Source of the DNA: Pseudomonadota bacterium
Lineage (GTDB): Bacteria; Myxococcota_A; Polyangia; Polyangiales; JAFGIB01
NCBI GenBank assembly: GCA_017881185.1
Contig: JADGRE010000009.1
Location: forward strand, 1 to 55,590
Direction of reading: 5' to 3'
Length of the DNA: 55,590 nt
Shown here in pieces: positions 33,584 through 42,130 of this stretch. Numbering within the stretch: position 1 is the stretch's first letter; every line of letters starts with the position of its first letter. A program made the position numbers and the translations under genes. Below the pieces are notes generated by a model. The model was not told where the DNA came from, did not search any database, and saw only the letters and a program-made list of their open reading frames with translations.

Positions 33584-35224
33584 ATGACTTACGCAGCCAC
33601 CATCGAGTCGGGAAGCGCACTGGCCCCACGCGAGCACTCGCGCCGCTCGCGCCACAAGCGCCGCCGGCATGCACGTCGCGTCGGGCACGCGAGCATGGGC
33701 TCGGAGCTGAAGGCTTGGCTCAAGCTGCTGGACACGGTGCTGGTCGGCGTCGAGAAGACGGCTTGGTCGGTGCGCGGTTTGGCCGACGACGTTCGCGAGG
33801 CCTGGCAGCTGAGCGAAGGCGACCTGGACGGCCTGCGCGAAGAGCTCACGGGCAGCAGCAAGGGTTTGGTCCGGCTCACGCGTACGGGTTTCGTGCTCGG
33901 ACAGATCGCGGCGAGCTACCGGCTCTACGGTTTGCGCGCGGCGTTCATGTCGCGCAGCGCGGCCGAGCGCTTGCTGACGCGCTTGCACGAGCAGAACGCG
34001 CAGCGCTTCTACGAGGCGTGCATCGAGCACGGCGGCGCGTTCTTGAAGGTCGGCCAGGTGCTGTCGGCGCGACCCGACCTCATGCCGGAGTCGTGGGTCA
34101 GCGAGCTTTCGCAGCTGCAAGATGCGGCGCCGATGCTGCCCATGGAGGCCGTGCAACGGGTGCTGGAAGCCGAACTTGGTCAACCGCTCGGCGAAGCGTT
34201 CGCGTCGTTCGAGCCGGAGCCGATCGCAGCAGCGAGCATCGGTCAGGTGCACAAGGCCGTCACCCACGATGGGCAGCACGTTGCAGTGAAGGTGCAGCGG
34301 CCTGGCATCGAAGCGCTGGTGCGCGCCGACCTCAAGACGCTGGAAGTGTTCTTGTCGAGCATGCGGTCGTCGCTGCCGCAGGTCGACTACGAGACCATCG
34401 TTTCGGAGCTGCGCGGTGCCGTGCTCTCGGAGCTCGACTACTTCGAGGAAGCGCACAACACGCGCATCGTGGGCGACGCCTTCGCGGATGATCCGCGCAT
34501 TGTGGTGCCGCGACCGGTTGCGAAGCTGTGCACCGGCCGCGTGCTGACGACGACCTTCATCACCGGTAGGAAGATCACCGACGTGCTGGACGAAGCGCAT
34601 GCACGCGCCCAGCAGGGTGACGAGCCAGCACAGTCAGAGCTTTCGCACGTGCTCGGGTTGCTGCTCGAGGCGTACCTGCGGCAGATCTTCATCTCCGGCA
34701 CCTTCCAGGCGGATCCGCATCCGGGAAACATCCTGGTCACCCAAGAGGGTCAGGTGGTCATCCTCGACTTCGGCTGCAGCAAGACGCTCGTGCCCGCAGT
34801 GAAGGCGGGCTACGTGGAGCTGGTGCGCGCGTTCATGATGAGCGAGCGCGAACGGACCGGGCAGCTGCTCTTGCAGCTGGGCTTCGCCACGCGCTCCGGA
34901 CGTCCGGACACGCTCATGGCGTTCGCCGATGCGATCTTGCACGAGTTCCAGCAGGCGCTGCAGAACGGCAGCTTCGCGTTTCCTGACAAGCGCGAGCTCT
35001 CGGCGCGTGCCACACGCCTGCTCGCGGCCTGCGAGGACGACCCGGTGTCGAGCATCCCGAGCGAGTTCGTGCTGATCGCACGCGTGTTGACCACGCTGGG
35101 CGGCCTCTTCTCGCACTACGAGCCGGACATCTTGTTCGCAGAGCACGTGATGCCAGTGTTGGGCAGCGTGCTGTTTTCGACCCCAGCAACCACGGATACC
35201 GCAACCACAGGAGACTTGTCATGA
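33584..35224 (+). CDS. ABC1/UbiB-like atypical kinase (AarF family)
   Basis: 546 residues. The basic N-terminus is followed by helices and the UbiB-type core: the KxGQ motif in AFLKVGQVLSARPDLMP (about 155), the Ala-rich nucleotide loop AAASIGQVHKA, VAVKVQRPG with the Lys, DPHPGN near 378 and ILDFG near 397. Family members have ATPase or kinase activity and support isoprenoid-quinone or lipid metabolism. There are no C-terminal transmembrane helices as clear as in E. coli UbiB. AGGAGG lies 7 bases before the ATG. It overlaps the next small gene as ATGA, and its promoter carries sites shared with the RHH gene. Confidence 0.86.
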   Translation: MTYAATIESGSALAPREHSRRSRHKRRRHARRVGHASMGSELKAWLKLLDTVLVGVEKTAWSVRGLADDVREAWQLSEGDLDGLREELTGSSKGLVRLTRTGFVLGQIAASYRLYGLRAAFMSRSAAERLLTRLHEQNAQRFYEACIEHGGAFLKVGQVLSARPDLMPESWVSELSQLQDAAPMLPMEAVQRVLEAELGQPLGEAFASFEPEPIAAASIGQVHKAVTHDGQHVAVKVQRPGIEALVRADLKTLEVFLSSMRSSLPQVDYETIVSELRGAVLSELDYFEEAHNTRIVGDAFADDPRIVVPRPVAKLCTGRVLTTTFITGRKITDVLDEAHARAQQGDEPAQSELSHVLGLLLEAYLRQIFISGTFQADPHPGNILVTQEGQVVILDFGCSKTLVPAVKAGYVELVRAFMMSERERTGQLLLQLGFATRSGRPDTLMAFADAILHEFQQALQNGSFAFPDKRELSARATRLLAACEDDPVSSIPSEFVLIARVLTTLGGLFSHYEPDILFAEHVMPVLGSVLFSTPATTDTATTGDLS

Positions 35225-35487
35225 CCGGCACCACCGACCGAATCCACGCCCACGCCGAAAAACTGCGCAACCTCGGCACCGAGCTGATCTCGCGCGTCGA
35301 GAGCTTCAGCACCGAGCTCGCCGAGCATGCGATCGACCTGCAAGCGCAGCTGCACCTCGCGGAGCATCGAGCCATCTCGGCGCGCAAGCGCGTGCGGCGC
35401 CCGACGCGCGAGCTGACCCATGCTGCGAAGAAGCTCGCGCGCGAAGTGCGCCGCAGCTGTGAGCAGATCGTGGACGTGTTGCGCTGA
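35221..35487 (+). CDS. Small helical, phasin-like protein coupled to UbiB-like gene
   Basis: 88 residues, all predicted alpha-helix with a heptad pattern and a basic C-terminal half (SARKRVRRPTRELTHAAKKLAREVRRS). It begins in the stop codon of the kinase gene (ATGA), which implies co-translation and possibly a physical partnership. It could be a phasin-like or DNA/membrane-associated helix bundle. No family recognised. Confidence 0.7.
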   Translation: MTGTTDRIHAHAEKLRNLGTELISRVESFSTELAEHAIDLQAQLHLAEHRAISARKRVRRPTRELTHAAKKLAREVRRSCEQIVDVLR

Positions 35488-35496
35488 GCGCTGCAG

Positions 35497-36324
35497 CTAG
35501 CGGTGGGGCACTAGCGGCTGCGGCCGCGAGCCCTCGTGTTTGAAGAACCAGCGCTTGGCGAGCTCGGCGCTGACCATGTAGAGCAGAAGGATCACGCCGA
35601 GCGCCGCAAGAAAGCGCCCAGGCACCGGCGCGAAGCCGAGGCGCTCGGCACCGAACGAGAACGGGATCAGCGCAGTGACCAGCACTGTGCCAAGCGTGGT
35701 CAACAAGAGCGCCCTACCCGGCCGGCTGCGCACGAACGGCCGGCGGGTGCGGACCACCAGCACGATGAGCGAAGCCGAGAGCACCGACTCCACGAACCAA
35801 CCCGAGCGGAACACCGCCGGCGAGGCACCCAGCCAGTGCAAGACGCCAAAAGTGGCGTAGTCGAACACGGAGCTGAGCAAGCCGAACACCACCATGAAGC
35901 GGCGGATGAACGCGACGTCCCAGCGCCGCGGCACGGCCACGGCTTCAGGATCGGCGGCGTCGCGCGCGATGGTCATCTCGCGGATGTCCGTAAGCAGGTT
36001 GGTGAGCAACACTTGCTGCGGTAACAGCGGCAAGAACGGCAGAAAAAGCGAGGCGCCGGCCATGCTGAACATGTTGCCGAAGTTCGCGCTCGTGGCCATG
36101 AACACGTACTTGAGTGTGTTGGCGAAGGTGACGCGCCCGAGCTCCACGCCCAGCTTGAGCGTACGCGCCAGACGTGAGGGCTCGGCCTCGTGCGGGCTGC
36201 GCGCGCGGCGGATCGCGACTTCGGTCGCAGGCAAGCCGGCACTGTCGGCGCGCAGGCGCGTCAGCAGCGCTGCTTCTGGAATGCTCCAGTACGGCGCATC
36301 AGCTGTGTCGGGCGTGCCAGTCAC
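35497..36324 (-). CDS. Internally deleted P-type ATPase: N-terminus fused to C-terminal membrane domain
   Basis: 275 residues. Residues 10-45 match the N-terminal cation-ATPase segment (WSIPEAALLTRLRADSAGL), then about residue 60 jumps directly to the MgtA-type C-terminal region: GRVTFANTLKYVFMATSANFG, LTNLLTDIREM, PRRWDVAFIRRFM and six hydrophobic helices. The first transmembrane helices and the actuator, phosphorylation (DKTGT) and nucleotide domains are absent, yet the frame is open throughout. It cannot be an ATP-driven pump. The start is a GTG at 36324 with AGGGA 7 bases upstream. It is either a decaying magnesium-ATPase or a retained mini-protein. Confidence 0.7.
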   Translation of the reverse strand: MTGTPDTADAPYWSIPEAALLTRLRADSAGLPATEVAIRRARSPHEAEPSRLARTLKLGVELGRVTFANTLKYVFMATSANFGNMFSMAGASLFLPFLPLLPQQVLLTNLLTDIREMTIARDAADPEAVAVPRRWDVAFIRRFMVVFGLLSSVFDYATFGVLHWLGASPAVFRSGWFVESVLSASLIVLVVRTRRPFVRSRPGRALLLTTLGTVLVTALIPFSFGAERLGFAPVPGRFLAALGVILLLYMVSAELAKRWFFKHEGSRPQPLVPHR

Positions 36325-36361
36325 GCCCGATCCCTGACACACAACGCAGGCGAACAGCGAA

Positions 36362-37582
36362 TCAGCGCAGCTCGGCCGAGCTCTTGCCCAGCAGACGTCG
36401 CGCTATGATGAGCAGCTGGATCTGCTGCGTACCCTCGAAGATGTCGAGGATCTTCGAGTCGCGCGCCCACTTCTCGAGCAGCTCGGTTTGCGTGGCGCCA
36501 ACCGAGGCACACAGCTGCAAGCAACGCAGCGTGATGTGATTGGCGGCGCGCCCCGCCTTGGCTTGGGCCATGGAGGCTTCTTTGGAGTTCGGGATGCCGT
36601 TGTCGGCCAGCCACGCCGCCTTGATGGTGAGCAAGCGCGCTGCCTCGAGGTCGGCCTCCATGCGGTACAGCTCGGCTTCGGCGGCGGTGGAACCGAGCAG
36701 CGTGCGCTCGTAGCCACCGAGGATGCCGCGCTCCTTGAGCAGCTCGCGCGTGCGCTCGAGCGAGGCACGACCCACGCCCAGCGCCATGGCCGCGACCACG
36801 GGACGGGTGTTGTCGAAGGTCTGCATGACGCTGCCGAAGCCGGCCTTCACGTCGATCTCGGGGCTGCCGAGCAAGTTCTCCTTCGGCACACGGCAATCGG
36901 TGAAGGTGATGGTCGCGGTATCGGAAGCGCGAATGCCGAGCTTGTGATCGAGGCGCACCAGCTGCATGCCGGGCGTGCCCTTCTCCACCACGAAACTCTT
37001 GATGGCTGCGCGGCCCATGCTCGGATCGAGCGTCGCCCACACCACGACCTTGTCGGCGCGACCGCCGGCGGTGATGAAGATCTTCTCGCCGTTGAGAACG
37101 TAGTGGTCGCCGTCTCTCACGGCGGTGGTGCGGATGTTGGCAGAATCGGAGCCCGCGCCCGGCTCGGTGATGGCCATGGCGGCCCAGCAGCCCTTGAAGC
37201 GTTTCAGCTGCTCGTCGTTGGCGACCGCGGCGATGGCCGCATTGCCCAGGCCCTGGCGCGGGATCGTGAGCGCTAAGCCCACGTCGCCCCAGCACAGCTC
37301 GGTCAGGCCGAGCACGGTGGACATGTTGGTGCCGTTGCGCACGCCGCTGCCTTGGCGACCAGACGGCTCGGACTTTTGCTGCTTGAGCTTGCCGGCACCG
37401 GCGCCACCGCCGGCATCGCCCTCGTTCATGCCGTCCATGATGGACGCGAGCATGTCGAGCTCCACGGGGTACTCGTGCTCGGCCAAGTCGTACTTGCGCG
37501 AGATGGGCCGGAACACTTCGGCCGCGATCATGTGGGCTTGTTCGACGAACGCGGAGAGCTTCTTGGGGATTTCGAGCTGCAT
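36362..37582 (-). CDS. Acyl-CoA dehydrogenase
   Basis: 406 residues. The FAD-binding signature AMAITEPGAGSDSANIRT, the mid-domain GEKIFITAGG, and the C-terminal DIFEGTQQIQ with the catalytic Glu are intact. The region 55-85 is an unusual Gly/Ala-rich insertion (GDAGGGAGAGKLKQQ). It oxidises acyl-CoA to enoyl-CoA and passes electrons to ETF. AAGGAGG lies 6 bases before the ATG. It is third in the TetR-dehydrogenase-dehydrogenase operon and faces the hydratase/reductase/thiolase genes. Chain-length preference cannot be read. Confidence 0.93.
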   Translation of the reverse strand: MQLEIPKKLSAFVEQAHMIAAEVFRPISRKYDLAEHEYPVELDMLASIMDGMNEGDAGGGAGAGKLKQQKSEPSGRQGSGVRNGTNMSTVLGLTELCWGDVGLALTIPRQGLGNAAIAAVANDEQLKRFKGCWAAMAITEPGAGSDSANIRTTAVRDGDHYVLNGEKIFITAGGRADKVVVWATLDPSMGRAAIKSFVVEKGTPGMQLVRLDHKLGIRASDTATITFTDCRVPKENLLGSPEIDVKAGFGSVMQTFDNTRPVVAAMALGVGRASLERTRELLKERGILGGYERTLLGSTAAEAELYRMEADLEAARLLTIKAAWLADNGIPNSKEASMAQAKAGRAANHITLRCLQLCASVGATQTELLEKWARDSKILDIFEGTQQIQLLIIARRLLGKSSAELR

Positions 37583-37618
37583 GAGGGCCTCCTTGATGTG
37601 CGGGTTGCGTCCACGTGA

Positions 37619-38935
37619 CTAGAGCAGCAACCCGCCCTCCATGACCGAGACTGCCATCAGATCGCGATACCAACGCTCGACCGGGTGATCCTTGATGAAG
37701 CCGTGGCCACCCAGCAGCTGCACACCATTGGTGCCAATCTCCATGCCCTTCTCTGCGCACAACACGCGTGCCAGATAGGCCTCGCGGTGGAAGGGCAGAC
37801 CCTGCTGCGCGCGCGCGGCGGCGCGCCAGGTGAGCAGGCGCATCGACTCGACCTCGATGCCGATGTTGGCGATCATGAATGCCACGGCCTGACGATGTGA
37901 GATGGGCTCACCGAAGGCCTGGCGATCGTTGCAATAGGTGATGGTGTAGTCGAGCACGGCTTGCGCTGTGCCAACTGAGAGCGCGCACAGCGCGATGCGC
38001 GACAGATCGACGAGCTCGCCGAAATCGCAGACGTCCACGCCTTCGCCGAGGATGGCGTGACTGGGCAAGCGGACGTCGTCGAACACCACGCGACCGAGAC
38101 TCGCGGCGCGCGCACCGAGCGCGGGGTCGGCCACGAGCTTCATGCCTGGCGTGTCGCGCTCGACGATGAACATGCGCGGACCCTTGCCAACGAGGCTTGC
38201 GGCCACGAGCAAGAAGTCGGCGTTCTCGGCCAACGGCACCAGCGACTTCTCGCCCTTGAGCAAGAAGCCGTCGCCGTCGATCGTGGCGCGCGTGCGCATC
38301 TCGTTGGGGTCGAAGAGCGGACGCGGCTCGGTGATGGCGACGCTCGCCTTGGGCGGCGTGGTCTCGGTGAACGCAGGCAAGTACCTGGCTTGCTGATCGG
38401 CAGAGCCCCAACGCACCAAGGCATTGGCCACGCCGATCGGCGCGAGCGCCGCGAGCGCGAGACCGAGATCGCCGTACGCGAGGTCTTCGGCAACCAGCAC
38501 GCCCGTCACCACCGAGGCTTCCGTCGCGGTGCCGCCGAGCGTCTCGGGTACGGCGAGCTGCGCAAGGCCCAGCTCGGACAGCTGCGCATCGAAGCCTTCC
38601 GGCGCCGCACACGCGGCGTCGGCCTTGATCGCGGCGGGGCGAATCACCTCGCGAGCGAAGCGCTGCGCCATGTCGCGAATCATCTGCTGCTCTTCGCTGA
38701 CGTTCAGATCGAAGAGATCGCTCGCGCGCGTGGTCTGCGCGAAGCGCTCCGGCCGCACCAGCTTTTGCACCGCCTTGAACTGCCTCGCCACCGCAGCGCC
38801 GGCCTTGAAGCCTTCGCGCACCGCCGTGTGTGCCACCGCCTGCGCGGGCTTGAACAAACCCAAGCGATGCACGAGCGGCGAGCCCGAGAAGCGATTGAGC
38901 ATGGACAGAGACGCGGAGATGGGATTCTTGCTCAC
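37619..38935 (-). CDS. Acyl-CoA dehydrogenase family protein, second copy
   Basis: 438 residues with an N-terminal extension of about 80 residues before the dehydrogenase domain. The flavin loop reads ASVAITEPRPLFDPNEM, departing from the canonical TEPxxGSD, and the C-terminus stops right after VMEGG, lacking the usual tail. It may be a catalytically altered partner of the neighbouring dehydrogenase, as in heteromeric acyl-CoA dehydrogenases. The GTG at 38933-38935 is chosen because AGGAG lies 9 bases upstream and a longer frame opens only with TTG. The TetR gene ends 19 bases upstream. Confidence 0.85.
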   Translation of the reverse strand: MSKNPISASLSMLNRFSGSPLVHRLGLFKPAQAVAHTAVREGFKAGAAVARQFKAVQKLVRPERFAQTTRASDLFDLNVSEEQQMIRDMAQRFAREVIRPAAIKADAACAAPEGFDAQLSELGLAQLAVPETLGGTATEASVVTGVLVAEDLAYGDLGLALAALAPIGVANALVRWGSADQQARYLPAFTETTPPKASVAITEPRPLFDPNEMRTRATIDGDGFLLKGEKSLVPLAENADFLLVAASLVGKGPRMFIVERDTPGMKLVADPALGARAASLGRVVFDDVRLPSHAILGEGVDVCDFGELVDLSRIALCALSVGTAQAVLDYTITYCNDRQAFGEPISHRQAVAFMIANIGIEVESMRLLTWRAAARAQQGLPFHREAYLARVLCAEKGMEIGTNGVQLLGGHGFIKDHPVERWYRDLMAVSVMEGGLLL

Positions 38936-38954
38936 GACGAAGATCTCCTGCCGA

Positions 38955-39566
38955 CTAACGAACAAATAGGGCGGTGCGCGTCAAGCGCACCAGCTCTGCG
39001 AGATGTCTTTTCTCGACTTCGGCGCGCGCCGTGCTGGAAGCCAGCCCGTCCGAAGCCAACGCCATGGTCACGGTGGAGAGACTGCCCACCGTGGCCACGA
39101 CCAGCAGGACCACGTGCAGCACATACGATTCAGCGTCGACCTCGGCGTGCACCAAGCCGACTTTTTGCCCCTCGCGGATGTACTCGGCGACGAGCAAGAG
39201 CCACGGACGCAGGTGCTCCATGATCATGCGCTGCGTGCCCTGCGGGTTGTCGAGCAGCTCTCGCGCCAAGAGGCGTGCACGGTCGCGGTCCGCATCGAAG
39301 AAGCGGATGAGCTCTTCAGTGAGCGCCGTGAAACGACGCTGCCCGCTGGTGACCGCCTGTAGGATCTGCGGCAGCGTGCTGCGCCAATGCACGAACACGT
39401 GCTCGAGCACCGCGCGCCGCAGCACTTCCTTGGATGGGTAGTGGTAGAGCAATGTCTGCTTCGCCACACCAACCTCGTCGGCGATGCTCTGCAGTGACAC
39501 GCCCTCGTAACCATGCGACGCGAACAGCTTTGTCGCAGCGGCCCGGATCTGTGCCGAGTTGTCCAC
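38955..39566 (-). CDS. TetR-family transcriptional regulator of fatty-acid genes
   Basis: 203 residues. The N-terminal helix-turn-helix spans about 7-50 (AATKLFASHGYEGVSLQSIADEVGVAKQTLLYHYPSK region), and the C-terminal ligand domain is helical. The likely start is a GTG at 39564-39566, just before the conserved HTH and 10 bases from the nearest operator. It leads the operon of two acyl-CoA dehydrogenases and is divergent from a beta-oxidation operon, so it most likely responds to an acyl-CoA. Three matching palindromes lie in the divergent gap. Confidence 0.88.
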   Translation of the reverse strand: MDNSAQIRAAATKLFASHGYEGVSLQSIADEVGVAKQTLLYHYPSKEVLRRAVLEHVFVHWRSTLPQILQAVTSGQRRFTALTEELIRFFDADRDRARLLARELLDNPQGTQRMIMEHLRPWLLLVAEYIREGQKVGLVHAEVDAESYVLHVVLLVVATVGSLSTVTMALASDGLASSTARAEVEKRHLAELVRLTRTALFVR

Positions 39567-39576
39567 GGCAGGTTGT

Positions 39577-39590
39577 CTACCAGACGGTAG
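39577..39590 (-). promoter_or_regulatory. TetR operator candidate O1
   Basis: CTACC-AGAC-GGTAG, 14 bases, just upstream of the TetR start on the minus strand; suited to autorepression. Confidence 0.6.
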
Positions 39591-39698
39591 ATAGACGTGC
39601 AAGACCCAGTGGGCACAGCGCAAGCAATACACGGTGGAAATAGGCTAGTCTCGTTGCGCCGGCCGACGACCGGGCTGCCGACCCGCTTGAAACTGTGA

Positions 39699-39734
39699 CT
39701 ACCATATGGTAGCCAACGCTCGACCGCTTGGTAG
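39699..39734 (+). promoter_or_regulatory. TetR operator candidates O2 and O3
   Basis: O2 is the perfect 14-base palindrome CTACCATATGGTAG (39699-39712). O3, CGACC-GCTT-GGTAG (39721-39734), has one arm mismatch. Their centres are 22 bases apart, two helical turns, and lie 34-69 bases before the MaoC-like gene. A TTGAAA at 39687-39692 may be the -35 box. Confidence 0.6.
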
Positions 39735-39767
39735 ACTGCGTCCTCTCCAACTCGAGGTGTGCTGGCC

Positions 39768-40694
39768 ATGGTCTCGTCATTGCACGTGCTGCGTCAGGGA
39801 ACCATGCTCGCGACGCTGGGCAAGACGGCGATCGGCGCCTTACGACAGAGCCGACAGCGCGCGCACGAGCCGGGCGCTGCACGACCGCCTGTCACCACAC
39901 CGTCGGCAGAGATCACGCGCACTTTCGCGCCGCTCTCGCCGCGCTTGCTCGACGACTACGTGCAGCACGTGGGCGGCGACCCGCGCGCGTACCGCAACGA
40001 AGTGCCGCCGCACTTCTTTCCGCACTGGGCCATGCCCGTGGCCGCACCCACGCTGCGCGACCTGCCCTACCCGCTGACACGCGTGCTCAACGGCGGCTGT
40101 CGCGTGCAGATCAACCAGCCGTTGCCGCGCAACGAAGCGCTGATCGTGCGCGGCAAGCTCACGGACATCGACGAAGACGAGCGACGCGTGGTGCTGACGC
40201 AGCGAGTCGTCACGGGCACCGCGAGCGCGCCCAATGCGCTGATGACCGACATCTACGCGATCGTTCCGCTGGGTGGTGGCAAGGACAAGGGCAAGGCGGC
40301 CAAGGAAAAGCCGCGCGTGCCGAGCGACGCGCACGAGATTGCGTCGTTTCGGCTCGGCAGCGACGCCGGCTTGTCGTTCGCCAAGCTCACGGGCGACTTC
40401 AATCCCATCCACTGGATTCCGCTCGCCGCGCGCGCGGCCGGCTTTCCGAACGTGATCCTGCACGGATTCGGCACCTTGGCGCGCGCATATGAAGCGCTCA
40501 ACCGCGGCGTGTTCGGCGGTGACGTGCATCGACTGAAGGTGCTCGACGTGAAGTTCACGCGACCGCTCGTGCTACCGCACGACCTGAGCGTGTTCGTGCG
40601 CGCGCACGGTGCCGACAGTGAAGTATTCGTGGGCGATGCCCTTGGCGGGCCGGCCTACATGACAGGCCGCTTCGAGACCGGAGAACGATCATGA
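39768..40694 (+). CDS. MaoC-like (R)-specific enoyl-CoA hydratase
   Basis: 308 residues, double hot-dog length. The hydratase-2 motif is in the C-terminal half: LTGDFNPIHWIPLAARAAGF and HGFGTLARA, with the catalytic Asp and His. The N-terminal 30 residues are an extra basic/hydrophobic leader. It hydrates enoyl-CoA or a beta-hydroxyacyl thioester. It resembles HtdX of mycobacteria and, as there, precedes a FabG4-like gene, here with ATGA overlap. GAGGTG lies about 9 bases before the ATG at 39768. Confidence 0.83.
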   Translation: MVSSLHVLRQGTMLATLGKTAIGALRQSRQRAHEPGAARPPVTTPSAEITRTFAPLSPRLLDDYVQHVGGDPRAYRNEVPPHFFPHWAMPVAAPTLRDLPYPLTRVLNGGCRVQINQPLPRNEALIVRGKLTDIDEDERRVVLTQRVVTGTASAPNALMTDIYAIVPLGGGKDKGKAAKEKPRVPSDAHEIASFRLGSDAGLSFAKLTGDFNPIHWIPLAARAAGFPNVILHGFGTLARAYEALNRGVFGGDVHRLKVLDVKFTRPLVLPHDLSVFVRAHGADSEVFVGDALGGPAYMTGRFETGERS

Positions 40695-42118
40695 GTGATC
40701 TACTGCTTTCGCTGAGCACGAGCCCGTTGGCACGCAGGCTGGTGACCAGCGCCAAGCTGCCCATCCCGATGCCGGAGAAGCTCGCGCGACCGAGCGGCCC
40801 CGCGGTGGAGCGCTTCCTCGAAGGCACGACGGCGCTGGTTGCTGGCGATGGCGCGCTCGGCAGCGTGCTCGCCCACGTGTTGCCGCGCGCGGGCGCCAAG
40901 ACGCTGGTGGCTTCCGATGCACTGGCTCGCGTGTTTGCCGGCCCGTGCGAAGCCTTCGGTCGACCGCTGCACATGCTCGCCGAGAGCGACGCGCAGCGCA
41001 CCGACAAGGCGCATGCGCTGGTGTTCGATGCCACACGCGTGACGAGTCCGGCCGAGCTGAAGCGGCTGTACACCTTCTTCCACGCCTACTTGCCGCGGCT
41101 CGCGCGCTGCGGTCGCGTGCTCGTGCTCGGGCGGCCGGCCGAGAGCGCGAACACGCTGGCGCAAGCGGCCGCGTACAACGCGCTCGAAGGCTTCAGCCGC
41201 TCGCTCGCGAAGGAGATCGGCGGCAAAGGGGCCACGGCCAATTTGATCATCGTCGCCGAAGGCGCCGAGCCGCGCGCGGCGGCCGTGCTGCGCTTCTTCT
41301 TGTCGTCGGCTTCGGCCTTCGTGAGCGCGCAACCACTGCGTGTGAGCGCACAGGCGCAGTGGAACGGGGCCGACGCGTGGGAGCGTCCGCTGGCGGGCAA
41401 GGTGGCGCTCGTGACCGGCGCGGCGCGCGGCATCGGTGCCGCCACTGCGCACAGCCTTGCAGCCGAAGGTGCGCAGGTGGTGTGCCTCGATCGGCCCGAA
41501 GACGACGAGCCGCTGAGCCAAGTGGCGCGCGACATCGGCGGTTCGGTGCTGCTCGCCGACGTGAGCGCGAGCGACTCGGCCGCCAGCATCGCGGCGCAGC
41601 TGAAGAAGACCCACGGCGGTGTCGACATCGTCGTGCATAACGCTGGCGTTACGCGCGACCGCACGCTCGCGCGCATGCAGGAGAGCGGCTGGGATCAAGC
41701 GCTCGGCATCAACCTCGAAGCTGTGGTGCGCATCACCGAGGCGTTGCTCGACGGCACGCTGCGAGACCAGGGCCGCATCGTGAGCCTGTCTTCGATTGCA
41801 GGCATCGCCGGCAACATGGGCCAGACGAACTACGCGGCGTCGAAGTCCGGCGTGATCGGCCTCACTCGTCACCTGGCGCGTCAGCTGGCAACACGCGGCA
41901 TCACGGTGAACGCCGTGGCGCCGGGCTTCATCGAGACGCGCATGACCGCGGCGGTGCCCATGGTGGTGCGTGAGGCCGGACGGCGCTTGTCGGCGCTCGG
42001 CCAAGGCGGGCTACCCGAAGACGTGGCGCGCGCCATCACCTTCCTGTCGCTGCCCGGCAGCGCAGGAGTCACGGGTCAGATTCTGCGCGTCTGCGGTGGC
42101 GCGTTGATTGGTGCATAA
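40691..42118 (+). CDS. fabG4: FabG4-like high-molecular-weight 3-oxoacyl-thioester reductase
   Basis: 475 residues, nearly twice normal FabG. The N-terminal 230 residues are a degenerate Rossmann-like domain; the C-terminal SDR domain has LVTGAARGIGAATA, HNAGVTRD, SLSSIAG and the catalytic YAASK. This two-domain form is the HMwFabG/FabG4 type, which uses NADH on acyl-CoA substrates. In mycobacteria fabG4 neighbours htdX, fadA2 and fadE5, the same set found here. The gene name is by analogy. Confidence 0.87.
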   Translation: MSDLLLSLSTSPLARRLVTSAKLPIPMPEKLARPSGPAVERFLEGTTALVAGDGALGSVLAHVLPRAGAKTLVASDALARVFAGPCEAFGRPLHMLAESDAQRTDKAHALVFDATRVTSPAELKRLYTFFHAYLPRLARCGRVLVLGRPAESANTLAQAAAYNALEGFSRSLAKEIGGKGATANLIIVAEGAEPRAAAVLRFFLSSASAFVSAQPLRVSAQAQWNGADAWERPLAGKVALVTGAARGIGAATAHSLAAEGAQVVCLDRPEDDEPLSQVARDIGGSVLLADVSASDSAASIAAQLKKTHGGVDIVVHNAGVTRDRTLARMQESGWDQALGINLEAVVRITEALLDGTLRDQGRIVSLSSIAGIAGNMGQTNYAASKSGVIGLTRHLARQLATRGITVNAVAPGFIETRMTAAVPMVVREAGRRLSALGQGGLPEDVARAITFLSLPGSAGVTGQILRVCGGALIGA

Positions 42119-42130
42119 GGAGACGGTCGC

